A stretch of DNA of 64,000 nt from Ampelocalamus luodianensis (taxonomy: Eukaryota > Streptophyta > Magnoliopsida > Poales > Poaceae). Within the stretch, counting starts at the first letter, position 1. Each line of letters begins with the position of its first letter. Under the pieces are notes generated by a model. The model was not told the DNA's origin and ran no database searches. It was given only the letters and a program-made list of their open reading frames with translations. The stretch lies in the NCBI GenBank assembly GCA_036346255.1, contig CM070633.1:42485692-42549691 (forward strand). The letters are read 5' to 3'. Positions 35,979 through 47,994 of this stretch are shown here, in pieces. Both the position numbers and the translations under genes were made by a program.

Positions 35979-38900
35979 CACCTGCGTGTTCATTCTTTCC
36001 CCCAACTTCTCTCCTCGCAATCACAATCAAAAACCAAAAATCATGCGACGCATGTTATACCGTTGCGATCACCATCTCGAGGGCATTCCGTTTCTGCAAT
36101 CGTATCTCGCATGCAAGGTCATTTGAGCAAGTTGGAAAAATATGAGAGAAATACACTGCTATTTATTCCACGGCTATTTCTCTTACTGCCATTTCCTATT
36201 TTCTTTTCTCTCACTGTCACTTATGCCTTCCCACATCAACTTCTTTCCCCACCGAGCCCTGCCTCTTCTGCTGCGGCGGCCACCACCTGCTCCTCCCCTT
36301 CCTCCGTCGCCGCCCTTCCACCGCTGCCACTTCGGCCCGGCCCGCCTCGCAGACGGCCTCGTCCACCATGGCCCCGCAGAGCCGCCGCACCGAGCAGCCG
36401 CGCCCTGGAGCCCGTGCGCCCGCTGCTCCCCACGACACCAGCGCCACTCCTCGTCGCCACGCCGCCTCGAGCCACCCCTGAGCCGCTTCGACCCCGCCTC
36501 CGTCTTCCCCTCACCGCCGCGCAGCCGGTGCGCGCGTCACCCTCCTCCCCGCGTCGCCGCTTCGCTGGCGCCGCACAAGCCCGCAAAACCGCCGCCACCT
36601 CCCCCATTACCGGCCGACTCGGGCTCCTCCGCCGCCATCTCCTCCCCGGTGCACTTCGCCTCCGATTCCTCCCGCCTGGAACTCCGCCACAACGCCTCCG
36701 ACCTTCCCCAACCGGCGGCCACGCCTCCCCGCCGCCCTAGGCCGCCACCACCGCGAGCCTCCCCTCGCCGCCCCTGGCTCCCGTCGCCGGCTCGCTCCGG
36801 AGCTCCCCCGCCTCCTCGAACAGCTCGGTGAGCATCCACTCCCCTCCCTCAAGCTCGTGCTCGCCTCCCCTTCTCCTCTCCTCCCTCCGGTCACCGTCGC
36901 CTCCGCAAGACCGCCGCACCCGGCCGCTCCCGACGCCGCCGCCGCCTACTCGGTGCCGCCCCGGCCCCAACGCCACCTCCCTTGGTCTCCTCCACTCCCC
37001 GGCATCCCCTTTCACCGGCCTCCGCCGCCTCTCCGGCCGCCGCTTGCCTCCGGCAGCCCCGCCGCCGTCTGCCTCCCCTGGCTCCTCTGCCCCCTTGCAC
37101 TAGCTCTCCCTGCCTTTCTCTCTTTCTCTCTATGGCAGTGGCCCCCCTCCTCTCTTAAACCAAACCCTACACTGCTAATCAACCATGTGGGTGCCCTTTA
37201 GCTCACTCAAATGCTTTAACTGATTTGAAGATGATAATTGAAGATAGTTTAGTAGCAGCATTTCAGTTCAGTAAGCATGCTCCTTTGTAAGATGTTGAAC
37301 AGGTAGCAAAATCTGAGAAGGTTTAGAGATAACATCCGTGGACTAGTGACATTGCTAATGCAAGTAGTTAAAAGTCTTTCTTAAATACTGTAATTAGTTG
37401 GATATTTAGTTGTCAGTAGTTCCATTGGATTATGTTAGTAGCAAAGTTAGCCAGTTACAGGGTAGTAGCTTTTAGATACTCCATTAACAAGTTGTATTTT
37501 CAGATAAATAACAGTTAGTAGGTTGTATGAACAGAAGGCAATCTGAAATGTATTTAGAATTGTCAGTAGGCTGGTGGATTTGTTGTTACAAGTAGTTAGT
37601 GAATGAGTCAACTGATTAGGGGGTTCACCACAAGTTAGGAGCATTACCAATTGATGTGTAAACCCAACACAGTTAGGGTTGGTCTGTATGTTTTTCTAAA
37701 AGTCAGAACTTTGTCAAATGATTAGTGCTCTGTCATCTTATAACTTGCAAAATATTTGTTAGTAATTGGAGGTTAATTATGAGTGGTTTTCTAATATAAG
37801 CAACTAGATGAGTGAATCCAAGTGGTTAGATGCTAATTAGGCAAACAGATATTAGTAATACCGATGATTAGGATGAACAAGTGATTGATTTAGGACTTTG
37901 AGGGTTAACAAGATTTGATTGGTGTACTGTTATCTTTTCACTAGCAAAGACAAGTTTGTTGTCAGTTTTTGGCATTTAGTGGTCTAGCTGAATCCATTTT
38001 GTAGGGTTTCGGCTACATACAAGTCATATAACACTTATTTGTTTAAGTTAAATAGGTGATTAGTTCAGGTATTTAAGAAGCCAGTCGTACTTGGTTTTGT
38101 GATTGGGAGAACACAGCCCAACTTTAAGTATAGTGGTCTCATTGGTGCATGGTTGTAGTACTGATGTTAGTGGATTGCTTAAAAGGGACGATTAACTGTT
38201 AATGGACCTTTCACTCGGGAGGTTAGATCAAAGAGGTTAAGTGTTAAACAAAAGGGATTAGTGCATTGAGTTTAAACATGAGGTTGGATATTAAATTTTG
38301 ATTTATGTTTTTAGAGAGTGACTTTAGATGATTGGTTAGGGTAGTAGTTAGTGAGCCTTTGATGTTATGAACAAAAATTTGAAGACAAGTCAGAGTAGTC
38401 TTGTTGTTAATCAAGAAATGATCAATGAGCCTTTTTAATTTGTGGATGAATACACCTAGATTAACTTGGTATAACAGTTTAAGGTAAATGGTTAGTAAAT
38501 CGCTTAGTGATTAATTTAAGTAATTAGCCTAAGAATATTAGAAGGTCAATTAGTTGTAGACTTTCACCAGCGTGATCGCACTTTCGATAATGCCGTAAGT
38601 CAAGTAACTAAGAGGAGAACATATAAGAGGATTGATTTTGACTGTATGATCATCGTGAATCTATACATAGAATGCCTAGAGAGAGAGTGCTTGTGAGAAT
38701 TAGGGGGTATGCGTGTCCAATAACAATAGACCTTATGCTATAATCTCAATTTCAGTGATTCATAACCAATTCAATTCAACTCTAAATCAAATAATTTATG
38801 TCTCTAAATTTATTACCTTTCTTTTGTATTATTTCTTATTTGTTGGAGACTTTCGGCATTCTGGTATTTATTCGCTGTTTTTCGCTTTGGTAGTTTTTAT

Positions 38901-39920
38901 CGTTAGATGACGTTGATTACGAAAGTGATCCTCTGCAGCAAGTCGAATATCTCTAGCAAGGCAAAGGCAAGCAGTTTGATCATATCCACTCAATCCCATT
39001 ACTTTTAAAATCTAATACTTTGTTTTACTCGTACGTATGCATGCTTTTGTGTCAATGATTAATTTTGTCGATTAGAGGTAGTTAATCCTATTGCATTGTT
39101 GCCCTGAAAATGGTTCACCCCTGCCACTACCTTAGGAATATTATTCTCACTGGTGAATTAGAGCCCGGTAAATGATTTAGGGTCTTTTATTTGTCTTTAC
39201 GATTTAATGCTTAGCAATGCTTAGATACCGGTAGAATTGGGCGGTTATCGATTTAGTCGATAACCTTGATCACACAAACTTATTATGACTTTATATTTCA
39301 GCCTCTGTGCTATGTTTATTTGTAAAAACTAAAAATGAAAACAAAATGATTTCGACTTGGGCACAATGGTAAGATGGTGTGAATTTGGGTGTGATTGGAA
39401 TGGTGCCCGGGTCAATTAAGGACCGAACTACTTGTGAGTACCTGTTATCCGAGCATTTTGGTGCGTGCTAACCACACTAGAGGGTATGGGACCTCTATTG
39501 ACTAAGTACTTTGGGGGGTGTTAATTAATGAGTCGCGTGGTGGGTTGCATATGTGATATATGCAACATGGACATGTTTGTGGGGAGTGGAGCGCCCGCCG
39601 AGGTCGGTGTCTCTTACTCCACGTATGGGTCCTTGTGATCCATATTTCGTCGACAGATCACTAAGGGTTAACCCCCATACGTGCGACTCTTGATTAGCTC
39701 AATCCATTGGAAAACGTCTTGTTAGACTTAGCTGTGCCTGCATACCAAAGGAAGTATGCTAACCGTGGCTGATGGAAAGGCGGTCTAAAAGTGTGGGTAC
39801 ATTGGTACACCCCTGCAGGGTTTAAAACTATTCGAATAGCCTCGTCCTAGGTTATGAACACGCTTGGGTAAGCTTTTCAAGAGTTAGACTACAACCTTTT
39901 AATTAAAACTTGATGTGTTG
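35979..39920 (+). repeat. Middle part of the 5' LTR of C
   Basis: Continuation of C's 5' LTR after D. At 36240-37100 it is extremely GC-rich (Pro/Arg/Ala-type frames on all strands, judged accidental). At 37200-38880 it is AT-rich with many GTTAGTAG-like words. At 38930-39900 it matches the 3' half of B, including the palindrome at 39828-39839. Confidence 0.75.
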
Positions 39921-39923
39921 GCA

Positions 39924-41646
39924 CACTACTACAGAAAGCCTCATCACAGACGGTTCGGAACTGTCATCACAGACGGTTTCCAACCGCTCGTAAAAGTACG
40001 TCTGTGATAACAGCGGTTATCACGCACGGTTTTGAGCCGTCTCGCGATAAAGATCATGACGGTTCGAACAAGAGCCGCTCAGGAAAACAGCTATCGCGCA
40101 TTTGTTCGAACAAGAATCGCTCGTGATAATTGATTATCACGCACGTTCTTGTTCGAACCGCTCAGTGATAGCTGCGCCTGACGACTCTTGTTCCAACCGC
40201 TCGTGATAGGTTTTTTGATTGCAAAAAAATTTGCCATTTCATGGATACACTCATACACATACACCGCCATTTCCAAAGCTCCCAAACATGGATTCATTGA
40301 TACACATACATGGATTCCCAACTCCTAAACCTCCCAATAAATTTCTCAAGTTATGGATTCATGGATACATGCATACACTCGGTCATATACAAGTACCAAT
40401 AGAAGTAGAATCAAGGAGAATCTAATGTAAATCTGAATATGAATCTAACACAAGTACCACAAGCTCATACATACAAATCTGGATCTGAATCTAATAGAAC
40501 CTCATATACAAAAGTACCAATGTAACCTCATATACTAGAGACATCAGCGTCGGAGGACCGAGGAACTCGCGTCGCGTCGAGAGAGGACTAGAGGAGGTCG
40601 GTGTTGGTGTCGCGTCGACTCTCGGTGTTGGGAGGAAGACCACGTCGAAGGTTGGGGACTGGGAGCAAGGGAGGACCGAGCTGGAGGTGTAGCGGGGCCA
40701 GGAGCTACGGGAGGATCGGAGGAGCAGCTACCCACCCGAGCTCGGAGGAGGATCGGAGCAAGGGAGGACCGAGCCTGAGGGAGGATCGGATCTGGAGTGC
40801 GAGATCGAAGTCCCATAGGAGGTCGGCCATAATATATAAGGACATATTTTGCCTCCGCGCACGCTGCTCAAAATTTTCAAATTCTCAGCTGCGAATCATG
40901 ACGGTTTCATACAAAACCGCTCTGTGATGACAATTGTCTAATCACGCAGGCGGTTCGTATCACGAACCGTCGCGGATAGTAACTCATCACGCACGGTTCT
41001 TAATACGAACGCTCAGGATAGTACCACATCACGCACGGTTGGTATTAAGAGCCGCTCGTGATTTGGATTTTACTATGGCTTAGAATTTTCCTTACTCGAT
41101 TTACTACCATGGCTTAGAATTTTCCTTACTCTCACGATTTTACCATGGCTTTCAATTTTTCTTACTCTCGATTTTACCATGGCTTAGAATCGAGAGTAAG
41201 GAAAATTTAAAGCCATGGTAAAATCGAGAGTAAGGAAAATTTAAAGCCATGGTAAATCAAAATCACGACGGTTTTAATCCCAACCGCTTTGATGAGGATA
41301 CACACCGACGGTTGGTATCACGAAACGTGCGTGAAGTATCATAGACGGTTAGTTATACTAACCGCTCGCGATGAGGTGTCCTCATCACGCACGGCTCCTT
41401 CTTCCAACCGCTCAGAATACTTCGCGCACGGTTGGTATAAGGAGCCGTCGTGATGAGACACTATCACGCAGCGGTTCTTATTATGAACCGCTCAGGAAGT
41501 AGCACATGACGGTTGGTAATAAGAACCGTATGTGATGAGGCACTATCACGCACGGTTCCAAAGGGAACCGTCAGATAAGTTCAACACGCGGCTCCTTTGG
41601 AACCGCCTCAGTGATGAGGTGTCCGTATGGCTGCTTTGTAGTAGTG
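39924..41646. mobile_element. Non-autonomous CACTA element
   Basis: Ends CACTACTACAGAAAGC and GCTTTGTAGTAGTG form inverted termini, flanked by the 3-bp duplication GCA (39921-39923 and 41647-41649). Both ends are packed with subterminal copies of a CACGGTTC..GAACCGCTC motif, as expected for En/Spm elements. At 1.7 kb it has no transposase. The interior (40540-40830) is GC-rich, with no recognised gene. A palindromic repeat block lies at 41070-41255. Confidence 0.92.
41070..41255. repeat. Direct and inverted repeats within the CACTA element
   Basis: Three or more direct copies of ACCATGGCTTAGAATTTTCC-type units are followed by two in inverse orientation (GGAAAATTTAAAGCCATGGT). They could fold into a long hairpin. 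Confidence 0.75.
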
Positions 41647-42012
41647 GCATGAACGGGTAGTTCATGCTATTGTTGTGATGGCCATTGGGTTGGTCATCTC
41701 CGGGATGTCTTTTTGTTACTACTTACTGTATCGTTGTTATTTCTGCAAATAAAATTTGAATTGTTAAAACTGCCTTCAAACTATTACCTTATTGCAAAAG
41801 AAAACTGGCTTTATGCTAAAAGTAAGTCCAGAGCCCCCTCCACTTAAATAAAGCTTGCATGTAGTTAAATTATAGTTCTGTTACCCTTACACGTCAGTCT
41901 TGCGAGTACAAAAACAATTTTTGTACTCAGATGCTTTGCTTAATGTTTTTGTTTTAGAGGAAGAAGGTGAGCCCCAAGGGCTTCCCTTTTGTGAGATGTG
42001 TTGTGGGTTTGA

Positions 42013-45000
42013 TGTCGGGACCCGAAAATACATCTTAGGAACCCTCTGTGTATTCTGAACTAGTCCCAGATCAGTAGCTAGCTCACACAGGATAACAGTG
42101 ATGAAATACCATCCATCTATTCAATTTAACTAAAAAGATCTCAAAATAACAAATAATAATAATAACTGGACCTTATGGTCAACGTTTACTTAACTTGCCA
42201 CGCAGGGCTAAAGAAACAAATAAACTCTTGCAGCGAAACGAAACTCTTCAAATGGCCAATCAACATGCCCACAGGCAATCGAGTGGAGAAACGCATCCTA
42301 ATCCGCAAAACCTTCATGGTCCTTCTGGGCGAAGAACTCTTGGGCAGCTTGATATTCTTCTGTGGAGATTAAGCAACACAGGGCACAAAGCCATGAGTAC
42401 TTTGAATGTACTCAACAAGCCGTGGGGAAATGTATGCAAATAATATTCATGCAGGGCTTGACCAAAGATTAGCTGTATGGCTCTTTTGCAGAAAACAGCA
42501 TTTATGATAAATACAATAAATAGATTGAAATGCGTAATTGAAAACATTAATAAGTAATTAAACACTTTCTTTGAAACAACTAGTGAACTTCCCATTCACT
42601 CCCAACCAAACCAAAGATAAGTGAATTCCCCATTCACCAATCGACACAACCCACCAAGTGAACGACCTATTCACCAAACGAACATTATATTCATCAAGTG
42701 AACTTCCCATTCACACTCCGACACATTTTCGAAGAAACTCTATCTCCCGTGTGAAATCCCTGAGCACGCTTCATAACCGCGACACACGGCTATTCGAATA
42801 GTTTTACACTCTGCAGAGGTTGTGCAATTGACCCACAAGAGATAGATCAACTTATAATGTCCGCTTAACACACTTCCGAGGTGTGCGACTAAGTGATCAT
42901 CACAAGGCTTTTACAAAGCTCCTTCCTAACCCAGTTCTGCCCGCTAAGGTTTCAACACTGAATGTCTTTCCGACCAGACAGGGCCCCCCTCTTGCGCCAC
43001 CGTGAGAATACGTTTTCCACGACTCACACTTCACATGATAGAACCGAAATTAAAACATTGCTAATTAATCAGCCAGGTCCGTCCCATACCAGACATGTGG
43101 TTGTACGGTTAAGGCCCAGTTCAATAGCACACAAGATTAAGTCCTTGACAAGTTACTCAGGCGAGACTACCACAAACCCACAACATGTTCAAACCACATC
43201 CCCACTATCCACCAACCACTCGCCCGAGCGAAAACCATTTTGTTTAACCAACACCAATGACATACCCTGTCATGGTACCCAAATTTTAACAAGAATGGCT
43301 CACCACCACGATTCCATATTTCATTAAGTCAACATTGATCATTATGACACATGTGATGACAAACCCATCGTAACTAAGCAAGACTAAGCATATGTACGAT
43401 ACCCATATTGGCAATATAAATATGTCCAACTACAATTACCCATGCTAAGGTGACAAAGGATTCATGGCATTCAAATAACCAATGGAGGCATAATGACAAC
43501 AGGTAATAACTAATCCCAGAACAATTTATATAAAGGTAGCATGCAATTATATAAAATAAGATACTTTTGAAATCATGGGTTCAATATGATCAAAGGACCA
43601 CGACTTGCCTTGGAATAAATCCAGTGATTGATCTTGATCTTGGTAGGCTACTCCTTGCTCAAAGCTTCCCGAAGTATCGACGTCTATTCGCAAAATAAGC
43701 AAATAACACAAATAAATAAATAATAGAGAGAAAACAAACTCCAAAAATTAAATAAAAACTCAGATAAATAGATCTCGAATTTAGATAAATTTAGGAATTT
43801 GAATGGACTCAATCGAGTTCGGATGCAAAAGATATGAGCTCGGAAGATTGAAATCACATAAAATACCAAAATCGAATTTATAGATTTCTCAATTATTTTT
43901 CCGAAGGAAAAGGAGTTATGACATCACCGACGTCGCAGAGCGGTTCGGACGGGATGAAAATTCTTCCGGCAGGTGGGACCCACTCGTCATAGAGGTGGTG
44001 CACCATGGACTGTTTCATGGGCCTTTGGCTCGTGGACTTTTGGGTATGCCACATGGCCTTGACACGCATGCCACGCAAGCAAAGGAGATGAGGTGGCTCG
44101 AGATGGATGATGATGTGGAGGCCAAGTCGTGAGAGAAGAACCGAAGAGGGAGCAGAGAAGACATGGCGGCGAGATTGGCAAGACCGACGGCGATCGGTGG
44201 CGACAAAGCTTCGGTAAAGTGGAAAAACGGGTTCCCGTGAGCAAGGCGAAGCTCGGGGAGGTGGTTCTGCGGCAAGGGCGGCAAGGGTTCACCGACGGCG
44301 ACGACTTGAGCGGCGGTGAGGTCCTCGGCTCATGACGGAATTGGTGAAGGAGTGGCGCCCGATGAAAACTAAGAGGAGCATGGGGTCGGCGACGACACCA
44401 GGAATACAAGGAAAGGCTCGGGAGGTCCGGAGGTGAACCATGCCGGCGGCAATCCAAGGATGACCGAAGACAAGGAAGATGAGCGGCGACAGCACCTCGG
44501 TGGTCCAGAGAGAGAGACAAGAGAGGGTTTCGGATGAGAAAAACATCGCGCACAAGATGACGCACTCAAAAAGGCACGATGCTCACCGGCGGTGTAGATC
44601 GAAGAAGAGAGGCGGCGGCCGGTTTGTCGGACGAAGATGAAAACGGTGAACGAGGCTTCTCCAAGCAGAGTGAGTGCAAGCATGGTGAAGCCCTCGCTAT
44701 TGCGAACCCAACGGAGGAAGAATCACGGCCATGGTAGTTAGGATCGCGATTCTACTTTTAGAGTCTTACGATTCTACGAACCCACGACAGTCTGTCGATC
44801 CGATCCTACTCAAGGTAGTTAGGATCGCGATCCTACTCTTAGAGTCTTACGGTTCTACGAACCCACGACAGCTTATCGATCCTACTCGTAGAGACTTGGG
44901 GCAATTTTTTTAGAGGCTAGGCTCTGCTGATATTTTGTTTTAGAGCAAAATTTGTTGATATTAATTTATGAGAATGAAACTATAAATAAACAAGGAGCGT

Positions 45001-45976
45001 GCAAAATATTATATCAGTGTGGTAATATTGTTCTCCTGTAGTTCAGAACTATATCACCCATCATGTCGAACCATTATGCTTTTCTCACAGTGATAAGAAG
45101 TGTTTTGCCCTTTTTGGTAATAAGTAATTGGTAAACCTTATAAGAATTATACAAACTTATAGTATAGATGGTAAATATGTGTATTTTTACAAATCCGTAG
45201 AATCGCCGATTCTACGATTCGATCTACGATTCGATCCTACCGGAGGCAAAACGATCCGACTCGGGATCTCGACTCTGACTACCTTGATCAAGGTCGGAGA
45301 TGGACCAACGGCGGAGAAATCCGGTGGAGACGAAGCTTCAACAGCGGCGGCGCTCAGGCGAAATCCGACAACACGAAGAACGAATCGAAGCGGCGCTTTA
45401 GGGTTTTGGAAGAGGATGGCGCATGGAGGTCTTGACACGGTTGGGAGGCCTTAAATAGTGCCGGAAGGGAGGAGTCCCGGAGGAGCACGGCGGCGCTGTC
45501 TCGTGAAGAACACGGACTCACGGGAGTCCTTGGAGAAGACGATGGCCAAGCTGACAGGGTGGGACCACCGTCAGCGGAAGAAGGGACCAAGGCGAAGCGG
45601 CGGGTGCATGGCTGGAGCAAGGCCACGCGGGCTGGGCCGGAGGGAGAAGGAGATGGGCCAAAGAACGGCAGATTCGGCCCGGAAGCAAAACTGAGATTTT
45701 AAACTAGTTTTTATTTTTAGAAAATAGCTGAAAATCCAAATGGCAAAAGAAAATAGCAAATGCACTCGGAAAAATTCTAGAAAATTTTAGAAAATATATC
45801 CAAGCACATAGAACCCAAATAAAATAATTTTTAATATAGTTGATGTTGACATTAATCATATTAAATTATTTTTGAACTCTGAAAATTCATGTTAAGCTTT
45901 AACTTTTACCAGAAAAATCCAAATGGTTCTTTTTCTTTTAAAACTTTAAAACAGACCAAATTTTTGGGATGTTACA
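42013..45976 (-). repeat. Left LTR (3' LTR) of E
   Basis: TGTCGGGACCC...GGGATGTTACA, 3964 bp. It carries a 565-bp insertion (44730-45294) absent from the other LTR. Palindrome at 42790-42801. Confidence 0.9.
44730..45294. mobile_element. 565-bp insertion in the left LTR of E
   Basis: The right LTR reads CACGGCCGGAGATGG (near 50873) without interruption, whereas here 565 bp lie between CACGGC and CGGAGA. It starts with GGTAGTTAGGATCGCGATTC, duplicated in tandem with an 81-bp period (44733 and 44814). The other end carries the inverted form (GGTAGTCAGAGTCGAG on the minus strand, 45271-45288 region). No clear target duplication is seen. It is probably a small DNA transposon of undetermined family. 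Confidence 0.65.
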
Positions 45977-45992
45977 AACCTACCCCCTTAAA
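45977..45992 (-). other. Polypurine tract of E
   Basis: The minus strand reads TAAGGGGGTAGGTT just before the 3' LTR. Confidence 0.75.
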
Positions 45993-46070
45993 AGGGAATC
46001 TCGTCCCAGATTCGGCCGACTAAAGAATAGGTTACGACGCAGTCTAACTCAAGACTTACCAGAGGCGACG

Positions 46071-47213
46071 CTACGAGCGCTTGTGCTTCTTCTGCAGTGA
46101 CATAGTTCGCCTTCCTCTTGAGGCAGTTGATGGAGTCCTGGTAGCTTGATTCGGAGTCTGAGGCACTCCTCTTCCTGCTCCTGGCAAAGAAGTCCTGGCT
46201 GGTGTTGGTCCCAAATTGAAAGGAATTGGTGTCGGACCTCGCTTATGGGGACACTTGTTTGCATAATGACCTGTCTGGTGGCAATTGTAACAAGTAACTC
46301 CTGCGCCATGGTTGGGGTTTCCTTGAGATTGACTATTGTTGTTGTTGTTGACATTGGGTATCCCTGTGTTTCCTGCATGAGACACTGGTGCTGGGGTCCT
46401 GAATCCAACAGATGAATTATTGGGACGAAAAGGCTGCTGAGCATGGGTTCTGGCTCTCTGGAGTTGATTTTGATGGACTCCATGTTGTATCATCTTCCTT
46501 TTGCGAGATTCATCCAACTCACGACGAGAATCTTCTATGAGTATGGCTTTATCAACCATATGTTGAAAATCCACATAATCATTTCCAACCACTTGCACTT
46601 TCAAACTGGGGTTGAGTCCACGCTTGAATCGCTTCTGACGTGCATTATCCGTAGCAACATCTTCTGGAGCATAGCGAGAAAGTTGAGTGAACTTGTTGAG
46701 ATATTCACCCAAGGACATGTTTCCTTGCTGGAGTTCACAAAATTCATTCTTCTTCATTTCCACTATACCATCTGGAACATGAGCTTGACGAAAAGCTGTC
46801 GAAAATTCCTCCCAAGTGATAGCGTGAGAGTTCCCATGAGCTGCGGTGTAGTTCTCCCACCATTCTGCGGCTGTACCTTCCAACTGATGTGAAGCATAAA
46901 GAACTTTCTCACGATCATTGCATTGAGCAATGGCGAGCTTTTTCTCAACTGAACGAAGCCAATCTTCTGCGTCCAAAGGTTCTGACGAATGGGAAAACGT
47001 AGGTGGACGAGTCCTCATAAACTCTGATAGCTTGGAATGATGATGAACCGGCGGCGGAACAGCTGCTGCTTGATTATTCTGACCATTCTGACTGTTTTGG
47101 TTCAACAAGTTGACTATTGCAGAGGCGGTCTGACTTTGCTGTGTCATCATGGCGTTCATATTCTGCATCATTGCACTCATGAATTGCGTCTGAGCTGCTA
47201 GAAGTTGTGCCAT
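46071..47213 (-). CDS. gag: Gag polyprotein of element E
   Basis: A 380-residue open frame. Residues 1-60 are Gln/Asn-rich. The gag core lies at about 75-200 (PPTFSHSSEPLDAEDWLRSV; YASHQLEGTAAEWWENY; YLNKFTQLSRYAPEDV). A perfect CCHC zinc knuckle has C308, C311, H316 and C321 (CYNCHQTGHYANKC). It packages the element RNA into virus-like particles in related gypsy elements. An upstream minus frame from the ATG at 47311 (MVDTRNTSSRTQSEDAN...) looks like the true N-terminus but runs out of frame near 47213, so the full gag appears one base out. No protease or pol follows; only about 80 bp separate the stop from the polypurine tract. Confidence 0.88.
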   Translation of the reverse strand: MAQLLAAQTQFMSAMMQNMNAMMTQQSQTASAIVNLLNQNSQNGQNNQAAAVPPPVHHHSKLSEFMRTRPPTFSHSSEPLDAEDWLRSVEKKLAIAQCNDREKVLYASHQLEGTAAEWWENYTAAHGNSHAITWEEFSTAFRQAHVPDGIVEMKKNEFCELQQGNMSLGEYLNKFTQLSRYAPEDVATDNARQKRFKRGLNPSLKVQVVGNDYVDFQHMVDKAILIEDSRRELDESRKRKMIQHGVHQNQLQRARTHAQQPFRPNNSSVGFRTPAPVSHAGNTGIPNVNNNNNSQSQGNPNHGAGVTCYNCHQTGHYANKCPHKRGPTPIPFNLGPTPARTSLPGAGRGVPQTPNQATRTPSTASRGRRTMSLQKKHKRS

Positions 47214-47977
47214 GTTTGGCTCTGCGGTTCTAGGGGCTGTGACTGGTCACTTGCATTGGCATTGGCATCCTCTGACTGAGTACGGCTCGAGGTATTGCGA
47301 GTATCAACCATCTGCGATAATCTCCCACAGGTTTAATAGGTAAGATAGAAAAGCAGTGTAGATGAGAGGGAATAGCACAATAGATGAGATAGAACAGGGT
47401 AGAAAGATAGAAACAGCCTAATTAGGGGAACAGATTATACCCAAAGGCAAAGACCAGAACACATAGCTGAAACGCTATGAAAGCACAAATAACTTTCAAA
47501 TTAAAGCCTTAGTGTGACTGCAACATAATGCTTGACAGCAAAACTGTAGCTCCCACTTGCACACAACCCAAATAAAGACCTAATGCAAAAACGATCTAAA
47601 AGCGCTACTAAACCTTAATAGGACGGCTCCAAATCTAAACTAGAGAATGTAGGTTCCTTCGAAACAACTGGAACGAAGCAACGAAGATACTCTTGACAAT
47701 TGTCTTTCTTCTGGATGAGAGAAATTCATGAGGCGAGAAAGTCAATTTAAGATTGTAAAACAACATTCAGCAAAGGCAAGAGACAAGATCTCTCGCACAG
47801 GATGAGTAGAATAGAATAGGATAAGAATAGAATAGACTGAGATAAGAATAGAACCAGAAGAGATGAGAAAAGAACAACGACTCAAGTCAAATTAAGTTGA
47901 TTTGATTTAGAAAATAAATTTTGCAGCTTTTAGCTAAAACGACCATGCTAACTAAGGTTGCGTTCTACAGTCGATAT

Positions 47978-47990
47978 GGCTCTGATACCA
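47978..47990 (-). other. Primer binding site of E
   Basis: The minus strand reads TGGTATCAGAGCC (initiator Met tRNA), 4 bases from the 5' LTR. Confidence 0.85.
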
Positions 47991-47994
47991 CCTC

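Noticed and set aside
36142..36831. 229-codon plus-strand frame, Pro/Arg/Ser-rich
   Set aside because: Lies in an extremely GC-rich part of an LTR where several frames on both strands are open. There is no domain, and the composition explains the length.
46049..46483. 144-codon minus frame overlapping gag of E
   Set aside because: Shadow of the real gag frame, which carries the zinc knuckle.
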